Assembly: GCA_023388255.1 (NCBI GenBank)
Contig: JAEWGO010000002.1
Location: 1 to 64,000 of the forward strand
Direction of reading: 5' to 3'
Length of the DNA: 64,000 nucleotides
Source: Pseudomonadota bacterium
Lineage (GTDB): Bacteria; Pseudomonadota; Gammaproteobacteria; Xanthomonadales; Rhodanobacteraceae
The notes under the pieces are model-generated. The model was not told where the DNA came from and searched no databases. It saw only the letters and a list, made by a program, of their open reading frames with translations. The position numbers were made by a program, and so were the translations under genes. This document shows, piece by piece, positions 19,044-28,099 of the stretch (its first letter is position 1; every line of letters starts with the position of its first letter).

Positions 19044-19399
19044 TGATACCTACCCCAAGAATCAACGATGGTTGGCGAGTCCCTCCCTGGGTATTTGTCC
19101 TGCATCCCGATTGCTGCCCTTCCCCGTTCCGCCATCTGGCGACCGGGATTGCGAAGAGCTTGCGACTGCGGACGGAAACCGCTTCGTCGCGAACAAGACG
19201 CGAAACGTAGCACCTTCGCAAAGTCGAGTGTTACTGCGCTGCGGCAAAGTCGCGATTCCGAACAGCCTCCAACGCGCCGATGCAGCGCATACGAGACAGC
19301 CGCTCGGCGCCATCCCGGTGGATTGAAGACTGCGCGGTCACAAAAAGTTGCACTCGATGGCGGCGCGGTCCTGCAACGAGGCGATGCAATCGCGGCGCG
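19044..19399. other. Gene-free stretch upstream of copy 2 of the module
   Basis: No supported gene. It separates the two copies of the exported-protein/cytochrome module and must contain the promoter for the downstream copy. I see no terminator with a T-run after the upstream cytochrome. Confidence 0.5.
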
Positions 19400-21430
19400 C
19401 TAGGGCGCGCCATCCAACGGAGTGGAAATCGGCGCCGCTCCGGCACCCTCGAACCCATCCACGAAGATGCGGTCGGCGCTGCCATTGCTGGCCACGCCTA
19501 CGAGTTCCGGCGGCGACTTGCCATAGCCGGGCTGGCTCGGATCGTTGCCGTCGTTGTTCCACAGCTCGTACATGTATTGGCCGCGCGTGCGCTGCTTGGG
19601 TCCAACCACGAATGGCCGCCCGGGGCCGCCGGCGCACATCGCGTTCTCGCCTTGGGTGCCGTTCGTGATCGCCTCGTCGCGCAGGAACTCGATGTAGTCC
19701 TTGCTCGCGGTCTGGTAATACAGGCGTGCCGTCGCAGTGAACGGGCCGACTGCACCGGCTGGCACGCTGAAGTGGTAGGCAACCGTATCGACGTTGACGA
19801 GAACACCCGAACCGGGCGCGGTCTCCGGATATGCCGCACCGACCGGGCGCACCTCGTAGCCGTTCGGATCGTCCGCGGTCACCGGCGTGAAGCCGAGCGG
19901 CGGGATCCGGTTGTCTTTCGCGATGCAGTCGTTCAGCACGAAGTGGAACATCGGCTTGCCGCTCGCGTTGTCGACATCGCAAGTGCCGCCCCCGTTGTGG
20001 TTCCAGATGCCTTGCAGCACTTCATAGATGCGCGCCTGCGGATCGCGGCTCAATACCGCCGTGGCCGGATCATAGGCGCCGCTCTCGGCGACAAGATTGC
20101 CACCGCCATCCTTGACCTGGACGTTAAGCCACATGCGACGGCCTTCGCCATAGCCGCTCGGCAGTTTGTGGCCGCTTTGGTTGATCACCTTGACCTGCAG
20201 GCTCATGCTGCCCGGCGTCGTCACACCCGGCGCACGATAGCCGGTCAGCGTCGTCGCCACCGCTGCCGAAGCTTGCAGCATCTGCCGGGCCCACTCGGCG
20301 GTTTGGTCGAAGGAATCCTGACGGCCGATGCCCTGCCACGAGCCCGGGATCGCGCTGGTGTCGCTGTACTCGCCCTTTAGGATGCCCGGCACCCAGGTAT
20401 TGCCGCCGGCGAACGCATGCACGGCGAGGTTGTTGGTGCGATTGGGGTAGCCACCGAGCGCGCATGCGGTCGCAGCGGGATCCTCGCTGTTCGGCATGTG
20501 GCACGACTGGCAAGTCTTGCCCGAAACCGGGTTGGAATATGCGCTGCGCTGCCATTCACTGAACGTGCGCTCGATCGGGAACGGCACGCCCGTATCGGTG
20601 CCGTCGGCGAGTTTCAGTGTCTTCAGCGGACCGCTCGCGATATCAGGCGTTGTCACGTCGTGGCATTGCCCGCACATCGCGCTTTCGGTATGGAACGGCG
20701 AGTTTTTCCATGCGTGCGGCGGCTGCGCTCCGCTGGTGTAGTTGTACGGACCGCGCCGGCACGGCTCGCCGGCGCCATTGCAATCGCTGTCGTCGAGCCA
20801 AGCCGCGCCGTTGCCGGGCAGCGACTGCGCAGCCGGCCCCTGCTCCATGTTGCGGTGGCAGAAATGGCAGCCGAGCCCGCTGTAGTCGCTGTAGGAATCA
20901 GGCGCGTCGTAGCTGCCTTCGAGCAGGCAGGCCGATGCGCCCTTGGCGACGTCATTGTTCGGCTGGCCGTAGCCCGCCTTCACGACGCGGCCACCGTACC
21001 AACCGTTCGAGGTATGGCAGCGCAGGCAATAGTCGCCGACACCGGGCACATCCTTGTTGGCAACGTCGAGCGCGGCGAAGAACAGCGGATCGCGCGTGGC
21101 GTTCGCCATCATCGAGCCGGCCCAGGTCGGATGCGGTCGGAAGGTGCTGGATGTCGCGGCACCGCCTGCGCCGTGACAACCGGCGCAATCGTCCGAATGC
21201 AGCAGGCCATAAGCCAATCCCGGTTGCGTGCCATGCGGCGTGAAATCGATCGCCGCGCCCTGCGTGCCGAGCTGGTGTGCGACGCCGAGCCAATTGTCCG
21301 CAGCGTGAAGGACGCGCAAAGGCAAGGTCGCACACAACGCTGCGAACAGGAGACGGAACAAGGCAGTCGAAAGCATCGGTCGCATGGCGTTGGCTCGTGC
21401 GGTCGTTGAAGGGTGCGACTGCCTCGTCAT
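19400..21430 (-). CDS. Exported five-haem c-type cytochrome (copy 1) with C-terminal IF-x-x-GFE motif
   Basis: The protein has up to 676 residues. ATG 21430 overlaps the preceding gene's stop (ATGA) and implies translational coupling. An ATG at 21385 gives a cleaner signal peptide (MRPMLSTALFRLLFAAL...), so the start is uncertain. Five CXXCH motifs are present: CAGCH, CLRCH, CHFCH, CGQCH and CQSCH. The architecture matches the paralogue at 14985-16904, including FTPHGTQPGL, SGHKLPSGYGEGRRMW and APGSGVLVNVD. Unlike that copy it ends with a tail containing DRIFVDGFE, a motif also found in two other exported proteins here. It is probably a periplasmic or surface electron carrier. Confidence 0.85.
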   Translation of the reverse strand: MTRQSHPSTTARANAMRPMLSTALFRLLFAALCATLPLRVLHAADNWLGVAHQLGTQGAAIDFTPHGTQPGLAYGLLHSDDCAGCHGAGGAATSSTFRPHPTWAGSMMANATRDPLFFAALDVANKDVPGVGDYCLRCHTSNGWYGGRVVKAGYGQPNNDVAKGASACLLEGSYDAPDSYSDYSGLGCHFCHRNMEQGPAAQSLPGNGAAWLDDSDCNGAGEPCRRGPYNYTSGAQPPHAWKNSPFHTESAMCGQCHDVTTPDIASGPLKTLKLADGTDTGVPFPIERTFSEWQRSAYSNPVSGKTCQSCHMPNSEDPAATACALGGYPNRTNNLAVHAFAGGNTWVPGILKGEYSDTSAIPGSWQGIGRQDSFDQTAEWARQMLQASAAVATTLTGYRAPGVTTPGSMSLQVKVINQSGHKLPSGYGEGRRMWLNVQVKDGGGNLVAESGAYDPATAVLSRDPQARIYEVLQGIWNHNGGGTCDVDNASGKPMFHFVLNDCIAKDNRIPPLGFTPVTADDPNGYEVRPVGAAYPETAPGSGVLVNVDTVAYHFSVPAGAVGPFTATARLYYQTASKDYIEFLRDEAITNGTQGENAMCAGGPGRPFVVGPKQRTRGQYMYELWNNDGNDPSQPGYGKSPPELVGVASNGSADRIFVDGFEGAGAAPISTPLDGAP

Positions 21431-23343
21431 GGACCGGGCAACGCAAGCGTATGGACCAGCTCCGGCGCATCTTCCGTGGCCACGCCGACAAGAGTGATCG
21501 CCCTGCCGGCGACCGGCGCCGCATCCGCGACGAACTCGAAGTGGAACAGCAGTCCCCAGTCGAGTGTATTGCCGCTCGCCGGAGCCGTCCATGTCATCGC
21601 GTCGTCGCGCGTCGTCGCGCGCCAGTCGTTGCCGGCGTCGTTGTCGGCATCGTCGAAACGCAGGTCACTGATGCGCACACGTCGCGGCAGCGCCACGCCG
21701 AAACGCCTGAAGCCATGGTTCGACAGCACCTTCAGGTTCGGCTCGCTGGCATGCGCGGGGTCGACGCGCACGTGTGCATAGTCGAAATTCATGACCGCGT
21801 ATTCGTAGCGCCAGCGGCCATTGCCGAGATCGGTCGCTTTCATCGCGACGCGCGCGCGACCGAGTGGCGTTGCCAGCTCCTTGTTCGCCGCGTTCGCCGA
21901 CTGCGCAGTCGGATCGACCCAGCGGTTGATCGTCGGGCCGATGAAGAAATCGCGCTCCGGCGTATTCGCGCCGACCAAACCGACCGACCAGTTCGCACCG
22001 TTCTTGCGCGGCTGGATCTGCCGATGGCCCATCGTGTTGTAAAGGTTCGCATCGTCGCGCACGAGATACCAGTACTCGAAGAAATACTGCGCACCATCGG
22101 ACAGCGGCGGCAGCAGATCGCTTTCGCTGGCCTGCAAGCGGTACTGGTACAGATCCCGTGCGCCACTGCCGGCATCCATCTTTCCGTCGCAATCGGAATC
22201 CCAAACCGAACCGCAGCGGCCCCACTTCACGCCGAACGGCACGATTTCCGAGCGCGGCGCGAGATTCTGTTCCTCGATGCCGCCGCCGTTGTCGTTGCTG
22301 CTGGCGGAGTAGATGTCCTCGCATCCGGGCCAGAACACGTTGCCGGCGATGCAGCCGCAGTTCCTGTTGATCGAATAGAACGCATGCTTCACGCCGGACG
22401 CGCCGATCTGCTTGATGCGGCCGGCGCCGTCGATGCGATGGAGATTCCAGACCAGGAACGGATGCTGGTCGTTGCCGTAGGGCGCGTGCTCGCCGCTGAA
22501 GTGGCCATACCAGGCGATCGCTGTATCGCCGACGTTGCGCAGGCTGGCATCGGCGCCGAGCACGAGGCGGCCATTCGTGCTGGTCGCGGTGCAGGCGCCG
22601 CCGTTCGGCAATGGCGGCAGACCACAGCGCGGTGCATAGACCGAATCCCAGAAACCGCTGAGATTGGAATTGAACACCTCGATATCGGTCTTGCGGCCGG
22701 GACCGGGCCACGGCGCGGCGCATTGGCCACCATTCGCGGCTTCCGCGACGTCGTCATCGCCCACATGCGCGCGGAACTCGAGGTTGCCGATCGGCCGGCC
22801 GGCCCATTCGGGCCGACCGAGTGCCTGCGCGAAGTGCGGCGCGAGACGCAGGTTCATGTGGCGCATCGAGAAATCGCGTGACGCATTGGCATCGAAGCCG
22901 TAGTGCGCATGATCCGCGCTCAGCCAGAGCGTGCCGTCGGCGGCCGCCAGCATGATGTCGAAGCGCGTGCCGCCACCGGCGCGCAACACGAATCCGCGCA
23001 GGTCCGCGTGGCCGCCCTGCCAGCCGATCACGAAACCGCCGGTATAGTGCAATGCGCCCTCGCCGAGACCGACGACGGCGCCTCCCTTGCGCAGGATGCC
23101 GATACCCTCGCCCGCCGCTGCGGCAAAGCGCGTCACGTCGTGACGCACGCCGGCACGGCCAGGCATGCGGGCGACGGCACCTTCGACCGTTCGGATTTCG
23201 AGACCGAGCGCCGCAAGCGCATCCGGATTGAAGGCGACCTCCGCATCGCCGCCCGACATCTTCATGAGCGGGGAGAGCGGCTCCGCGCACAGCGGCATCG
23301 CCAGCAGGAGCGCCATGCAGGCAAACATTCTTCGCAGGATCAT
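21427..23343 (-). CDS. Large exported protein of unknown function (copy 1)
   Basis: The protein has 638 residues from ATG 23343, with GAGGGA upstream and a signal peptide MILRRMFACMALLLAMPLCA. The open frame extends far upstream, but that part has no ribosome site or similarity. It is homologous throughout to the protein at 17034-19043 (for example LRLAPHFAQALGRPEWAG, APYGNDQHPFLVWNL, APRSEIVPFGVKWGRCGS, FFEYWYLVRDDANLYNTM). It adds a Cys-rich stretch NRNCGCIAGNVFWPGCED. Its stop overlaps the start of the five-haem cytochrome, so the two proteins are made together. The function is unknown. Confidence 0.8.
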   Translation of the reverse strand: MILRRMFACMALLLAMPLCAEPLSPLMKMSGGDAEVAFNPDALAALGLEIRTVEGAVARMPGRAGVRHDVTRFAAAAGEGIGILRKGGAVVGLGEGALHYTGGFVIGWQGGHADLRGFVLRAGGGTRFDIMLAAADGTLWLSADHAHYGFDANASRDFSMRHMNLRLAPHFAQALGRPEWAGRPIGNLEFRAHVGDDDVAEAANGGQCAAPWPGPGRKTDIEVFNSNLSGFWDSVYAPRCGLPPLPNGGACTATSTNGRLVLGADASLRNVGDTAIAWYGHFSGEHAPYGNDQHPFLVWNLHRIDGAGRIKQIGASGVKHAFYSINRNCGCIAGNVFWPGCEDIYSASSNDNGGGIEEQNLAPRSEIVPFGVKWGRCGSVWDSDCDGKMDAGSGARDLYQYRLQASESDLLPPLSDGAQYFFEYWYLVRDDANLYNTMGHRQIQPRKNGANWSVGLVGANTPERDFFIGPTINRWVDPTAQSANAANKELATPLGRARVAMKATDLGNGRWRYEYAVMNFDYAHVRVDPAHASEPNLKVLSNHGFRRFGVALPRRVRISDLRFDDADNDAGNDWRATTRDDAMTWTAPASGNTLDWGLLFHFEFVADAAPVAGRAITLVGVATEDAPELVHTLALPGP

Positions 23344-23571
23344 CGTCCCTCGATCGCCGGCCGACGCGACAACGTCGGTGATCGCCGAGTGTGCCATGCA
23401 TGCGAAACGTCGATAAAGCACGCGCGGCGCAGCGCACTCTTCATGCCTCACCTCGCACGTGCGGAAGAAGGAGAAGGGAACGACGGATTGGAGCGCCATC
23501 ATGCCGAACTGGCAAACTTGCGCGATCCCGCCGGCGGTTTCGCGCGGCTTCGTCTGGTTATCCGCAAACCC

Positions 23572-25671
23572 ATGAACGACCCGAACGCCTTCCGTGCCAT
23601 CGCCGAGCGCATCGCCAGCTTGATCGACGAAGGCCGCCCCGACCTCGCCGCTCGCGAAGCCGCGGCTTCGCGTGAGCGCTTCCCGCGTGAGGCGGAAGCC
23701 ACACGCCTGCATGCGATCGCACTGCTGCAACTCGGTCGCTTCGACGAGGCGCATGCGGCATTGCTCGCCGCGCGCGCATTGGCGCCTCGATCGATCGAGG
23801 TGCTGTGCAATCTCGGCAGCGTGGCGCTGGCACGTGGCGACGTGCGTGAAGCGGTTGCCGCGCTAGAACAGGCACTTTCGCTCGCGCCAACGCATCCAGC
23901 CGTGCTCAATGGTCTCGGCAACGCGCGTCGCGCCAACGGCGACATGGCCGGCGCCCGCGACGCCTACGCCGGCGCAGTGCGCTCCGCGCCGGGCCACGTC
24001 GGCGCGTGGTTCAACCTTGGAGCGGCGGAACTCACGCTCGGCGAAACGGCGCAGGCCGAACACGCGGCGCGCCATGCGCTGACGCTTGCGCCGGGTCATC
24101 CCGAAGGCCTGCTGCTGTTCGGACATGTGCTCGCGGCACAGCGCCGCTTCTCCGAAGCGGAAACCGTCTACGCGTCCGGCATGCGCGCGGCGCCACGGGA
24201 CGCGCGTTTCCCCTATCAATGCGGCCTGATGGCTGAAGAACTGAAGCGCCCGGCGGATGCCGCTGCGGCGCACGCGCGCGCGCTGGCGCTCGATCCGAAC
24301 CTGCACCATGCGCTCGGCCAGCTCGTGTTCCTGCGTCGCCAATTGTGCGACTGGCGCGATCTCGACGCGCTGTCGGCGCGCTTGCGCGCCTGCGTCGCCG
24401 AGGGCGCGATCGGCGTCGCGCCGTTCGGTTTCCTTTCCGAGCCTGCCGGCGCCGACGAGCAGTTGCACTGCGCACGCATCTGCGCCGCCGGCATCGAGGC
24501 GAATGCAGCACCGGTACGTGCGCGACTCGCTTTTGCGCAGCCGCGCAATCCGGCCGACACGCGCGTGTCGGTCGGATTCGTTTCGAACGGCTTCGGCAAC
24601 CATCCAACCGGCCTGCTGACCGTCGCGATGCTCGAAGAACTCCGAACGAACAGCCATTTGGACGTCCATTTGTTCTCCACCGCATCGGACGACAACGGCG
24701 CGATATCCGCACGCCTTCACGCAGCTTCCGGCGCATGGCACGACGTCGCCGGGCTCGCACCGCCGGTGCTGGCCGAACGCATCCATGCCGGCGGCATCGA
24801 GATCCTCGTCGATCTGCGCGGCTACGGTGGCGGCGGCGTCGCCGACGCTCTCGCGCTGCGTCCGGCGCCGGTACAAGTCGGCTGGCTCGCCTATCCCGGC
24901 ACGTCCGGCTCGCCATGGATCGACTACGCGATCGCCGATCGCATCGTGCTTCCGGATGCGCTGCGCCCGCAGTTTTCCGAAAAGGTGCTGTGGCTGCCGC
25001 GCTGCTTCCAGCCATCGGATCCGAGCCGCATCGTCGGCACGCCACCACCGCGTGCGGCTTGCGGACTGCCGGAATCCGGCGTCGTCTACGTCTGCTTCAA
25101 CAACAGCTACAAGATCAATCCAGCGAGCTTCGAGCGCATGCTTGGCGTATTGCGCTCGGTGGCGGATTCGGTGCTGTGGCTGCTGTGCGGACCGGCCGAT
25201 GCGGACCAGCGCCTGCGCGCGCACGCCGCGAGCCGCGGCATCGATCCCGCGCGGCTGGTGTTCATGCCGAAGCTTGCTCATCTCGACTATCTCGCGCGTT
25301 ATCGCCACGCCGACCTGTTCCTCGATACCGTGCCGTACAACGCGCACACGACCGCATCGGATGCAATCTGGGCCGGTTGCCCTGTCCTGACGGTGCCTGG
25401 CGAAACCTTCGCGTCGCGCGTCGCGGCGAGCCTCAACCATCATCTTGGAATGCTGCAATTGAATGCGCGCGACGATGCCGAGTTCATCGACATCGCGGTA
25501 CGACTTGGTCGCGACGCCGGTGCGCGCAACGCGTTGCGGGCGGAGCTGGCCGAGAAGCGCACGAGCAGCGGCTTGTTCGACATGCGCGGCTTCGCCGGCG
25601 ACTTCGCCGATCTGCTGCGCGCAATAGCACGACAGCATCGCGCGGGACTGGCGCCCGGCGCGATCGAGTGA
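23572..25671 (+). CDS. TPR-repeat O-GlcNAc transferase-like (SPINDLY/GT41) glycosyltransferase
   Basis: The 699-residue protein begins with about eight TPR units (residues 1-290, for example LNGLGNARRANGDMAGARDAY). A GT41 catalytic region follows, with VGFVSNGFGNHPTG, VDLRGYGGG, GWLAYPGTSGSPWIDYAIAD, VCFNNSYKINP and DTVPYNAHTTASDAIWAG. Bacterial homologues transfer sugars to Ser/Thr of proteins or act in surface glycan assembly; the substrate here is unknown. ATG 23572 follows no clear ribosome site, and earlier in-frame ATGs exist (for example 23443) but precede the TPR region. The gene is transcribed divergently from the cytochrome modules. Confidence 0.88.
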   Translation: MNDPNAFRAIAERIASLIDEGRPDLAAREAAASRERFPREAEATRLHAIALLQLGRFDEAHAALLAARALAPRSIEVLCNLGSVALARGDVREAVAALEQALSLAPTHPAVLNGLGNARRANGDMAGARDAYAGAVRSAPGHVGAWFNLGAAELTLGETAQAEHAARHALTLAPGHPEGLLLFGHVLAAQRRFSEAETVYASGMRAAPRDARFPYQCGLMAEELKRPADAAAAHARALALDPNLHHALGQLVFLRRQLCDWRDLDALSARLRACVAEGAIGVAPFGFLSEPAGADEQLHCARICAAGIEANAAPVRARLAFAQPRNPADTRVSVGFVSNGFGNHPTGLLTVAMLEELRTNSHLDVHLFSTASDDNGAISARLHAASGAWHDVAGLAPPVLAERIHAGGIEILVDLRGYGGGGVADALALRPAPVQVGWLAYPGTSGSPWIDYAIADRIVLPDALRPQFSEKVLWLPRCFQPSDPSRIVGTPPPRAACGLPESGVVYVCFNNSYKINPASFERMLGVLRSVADSVLWLLCGPADADQRLRAHAASRGIDPARLVFMPKLAHLDYLARYRHADLFLDTVPYNAHTTASDAIWAGCPVLTVPGETFASRVAASLNHHLGMLQLNARDDAEFIDIAVRLGRDAGARNALRAELAEKRTSSGLFDMRGFAGDFADLLRAIARQHRAGLAPGAIE

Positions 25672-25749
25672 ATACTCTTTCGGGTCCGCGCGAGCGGGCC
25701 GCAGTGCCGCACGATGGCAGCCACACGCGTCACGCGCTACGCTGGCGCC

Positions 25750-26271
25750 ATGACCGCACAAGCCGATTTCACTCCGCTAACCCTTTGCGTGCTGACCGTG
25801 TCCGACAGCCGCACACCGGACACCGACACCTCCGGCGACTATCTCGTACTCTCGATCGGCCAAGCCGGCCATCGCCTGCATGAGAAGCGCATCCTCAAGG
25901 ACAACCGCTACCAGATCCGCGCACTGGTCGCGCAATGGATCGCCGATGAAACGATCCACGGCGTCATCGTCACCGGCGGCACCGGATTCACCGGACGCGA
26001 TTCGACGCCGGAGGCGATCGCGCCATTGCTCGACAAGGAGATGCCGGGGTTCGGCGAGATGTTCCGCATGGTCAGCTTCGACGAGATCGGCACCGCAACG
26101 ATGCAGTCGCGCGCGTTCGCGGGACTTTCCAACAACACGTTCGTGTTCTGTCTGCCGGGTTCGACCTCGGCCTGCCGCACTGCATGGGAAAAACTGATCC
26201 GCGCCCAGCTCGACGCGACGACGCGCCCCTGCAACCTGGCCGGGCTGATGCCGCGATTGAAGGAAATCTGA
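25750..26271 (+). CDS. moaB: Molybdenum cofactor biosynthesis protein B
   Basis: This 173-residue MogA/MoaB-type protein would adenylylate molybdopterin before molybdate insertion. The family motifs VLTVSDSRT, VTGGTGFTGRD and LPGSTSACRTAWE are present. The start at 25750 (MTAQADF) matches the usual N-terminus; an in-frame ATG at 25714 would add 12 residues. No other moa/moe genes lie nearby. It is followed 34 bp later by ppk2. Confidence 0.92.
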   Translation: MTAQADFTPLTLCVLTVSDSRTPDTDTSGDYLVLSIGQAGHRLHEKRILKDNRYQIRALVAQWIADETIHGVIVTGGTGFTGRDSTPEAIAPLLDKEMPGFGEMFRMVSFDEIGTATMQSRAFAGLSNNTFVFCLPGSTSACRTAWEKLIRAQLDATTRPCNLAGLMPRLKEI

Positions 26272-26305
26272 GTAGCCGCCACCGTTCCACTTCCCGGGAA
26301 TCTGC

Positions 26306-27082
26306 ATGAAACCGATGAAGCGAAAGGAATACGAGCACGCGCTGGACGAACTCAACGAGAAGCTGATCGAACTGCAACGCTGGATCATCGCTGCCGGCAA
26401 ACGCGTCGTCGTGCTGTTCGAGGGACGCGATGCGGCCGGCAAGGGCGGCGTCATCAAGGCGATCGACGAACGCCTCAACTCCCGCTACACGCGCATCGTC
26501 GCCTTGAGCAAGCCGAGCGAGCGCGAATCGACGCAGTGGTATTTCCAGCGCTACATCGAACACCTTCCGGCGGCCGGAGAACTCGTGCTGTTCGATCGCA
26601 GCTGGTACAACCGCGCCGGCGTCGAGCGCGTGATGGGGTTCTGCAGCGATGCGCAGTACGAACGCTTCCTCGCCGACTGCCCGGTATTCGAGAAGATGAT
26701 CACCGACGACGGCATCATCGTTCTGAAGTACTGGCTGGCGGTCGATCAGGAGGAGCAGGAGCAGCGCTTCGAGGAGCGCGCGACCGATCCTTTGAAACGC
26801 TTCAAGATCTCGCCGATCGACCTCAAGGCGCGCGAGCAGTATGCCGCCTACGGCGACGCGCGTGATGCCATGCTGAAGGCGACGAACACGAAGTGGGCGC
26901 CATGGTTCGTCGCCGACTTCAACGACCAGAAGCGCGGACGGCTGGACGTGATTTCACACCTGCTGTCGCGATTGCCCGAGCGCATGGCGCCGGATCAGCC
27001 GCTGAAGCTGCCGAAGCTGAAGGGCAAGCCGGGGCACGAGAAGCTCGCCGACAAGGCGCTCTGGATTCCCTCGAAATACTGA
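26306..27082 (+). CDS. ppk2: Polyphosphate kinase 2 family protein
   Basis: The 258-residue single-domain PPK2 phosphorylates nucleoside phosphates with polyphosphate. Walker A is GRDAAGKGG (residues 40-48). The Walker B/lid region is VLFDRSWYNRAG (94-105). KPSERESTQWYFQRY and FKISPIDLKAREQY are also family hallmarks. The length fits one-domain PPK2 enzymes, mostly class I acting on nucleoside diphosphates. Substrate class cannot be settled by eye. It is probably cotranscribed with moaB. Confidence 0.92.
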   Translation: MKPMKRKEYEHALDELNEKLIELQRWIIAAGKRVVVLFEGRDAAGKGGVIKAIDERLNSRYTRIVALSKPSERESTQWYFQRYIEHLPAAGELVLFDRSWYNRAGVERVMGFCSDAQYERFLADCPVFEKMITDDGIIVLKYWLAVDQEEQEQRFEERATDPLKRFKISPIDLKAREQYAAYGDARDAMLKATNTKWAPWFVADFNDQKRGRLDVISHLLSRLPERMAPDQPLKLPKLKGKPGHEKLADKALWIPSKY

Positions 27083-27092
27083 ATCCCCGATA

Positions 27093-27122
27093 CATCATCC
27101 CGGCAACGCCGCCGGGATGATG
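27093..27122. terminator. 12-bp hairpin between convergent ppk2 and secF
   Basis: CATCATCCCGGC, loop AACGCC, GCCGGGATGATG. It lies 10 bp after the ppk2 stop and 27 bp after the secF stop in the opposite direction. It lacks a long T-run and may serve both transcripts. Confidence 0.6.
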
Positions 27123-27149
27123 GAAAAGCACGGGTGATGCAGGCTCTCG

Positions 27150-28088
27150 CTACGGGCGGCGTTCGAGCTCCGGGTTTTCCTTCGTCACCGGCATCAGGTC
27201 GACCTTCGACACGCCAAGCCAGTACAGGATCGGGTTGGCGAAGAAGATCGACGACAAGGTGCCGATCACGATGCCGACCAGCATGGTCAGGCCGAAGCCG
27301 TGCACGGCCGGACCGCCGAAGAAGTACAGCGCGAACATCGCCAGCGATGTGGTCAGCGAGGTCATGATCGTGCGCGACAAGGTCTGGTTGATCGACTTGT
27401 TGAGGATCGCGTACGAATCGGCCTTGCGCGTCAGGCGGAACAGTTCGCGCACGCGATCGAACACGACCACCTTGTCGTTGATCGAGTAACCGATCACCGC
27501 CAGCAATGCGGCGAGCACGGTCAGGTCGAACTCCATCTGCGTCAACGCGAAGAAGCCGAGGGTCAGGATCGTATCGTGTATTTCGCTGGCGATCGCGGCG
27601 ATCGCGAAGCGCTTTTCGAAGCGGATGCCGATGTAGATCATGATGCCGATCATCACGAACACCGCGGCAACAAGACCGTCGTTGCGCAGTTCCGCGCCGA
27701 CCTGCGGGCCGACGAAGTCGTGCCGCTTCATCGTCACGTCCTGCCGCTGCGCCTTCAGCGCCGCAAGCACGTCGGTGGCAACCTTGTCAGCGTTCTTCTG
27801 GTCGGCCTGCGGCTGCAGGCGGATCGACACGTCGCGCGTGCCGCCCAGGCTCTGCACCTGCGCGTTGTGGAAACCGCCGGTTTCAAGCGCCGCGCGCACC
27901 TGGTCGATCTCGACTGGCTGCTCGTACTGCGACTCGACCAGCACGCCGCCGGTGAAGTCCAGCGCGTAGTTGAGGCCACGCGTGGCGATCAGGCCGATCG
28001 AGACCAGCATCAGCACGACCGAGATCGCGATGCTGACCTTGCGGCCGCCGAGGAAATCGATGTTGCTGTTCGGATTGAAGAGTTCCAT
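27150..28088 (-). CDS. secF: Protein translocase subunit SecF
   Basis: SecF works with SecD and YajC, using the proton gradient to pull exported proteins through SecYEG. The 312-residue membrane protein has six helices. Key blocks are YALDFTGGVLVE after helix 1, VGPQVGAELRNDGL before helix 2, IGYSINDKVVVFDRVRE, and NQTLSRTIMTSLTT with FFGGPAVHGF. It lies 11 bp after secD in the order yajC-secD-secF. Confidence 0.97.
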   Translation of the reverse strand: MELFNPNSNIDFLGGRKVSIAISVVLMLVSIGLIATRGLNYALDFTGGVLVESQYEQPVEIDQVRAALETGGFHNAQVQSLGGTRDVSIRLQPQADQKNADKVATDVLAALKAQRQDVTMKRHDFVGPQVGAELRNDGLVAAVFVMIGIMIYIGIRFEKRFAIAAIASEIHDTILTLGFFALTQMEFDLTVLAALLAVIGYSINDKVVVFDRVRELFRLTRKADSYAILNKSINQTLSRTIMTSLTTSLAMFALYFFGGPAVHGFGLTMLVGIVIGTLSSIFFANPILYWLGVSKVDLMPVTKENPELERRP

Positions 28089-28099
28089 GGTCGTTTCCG

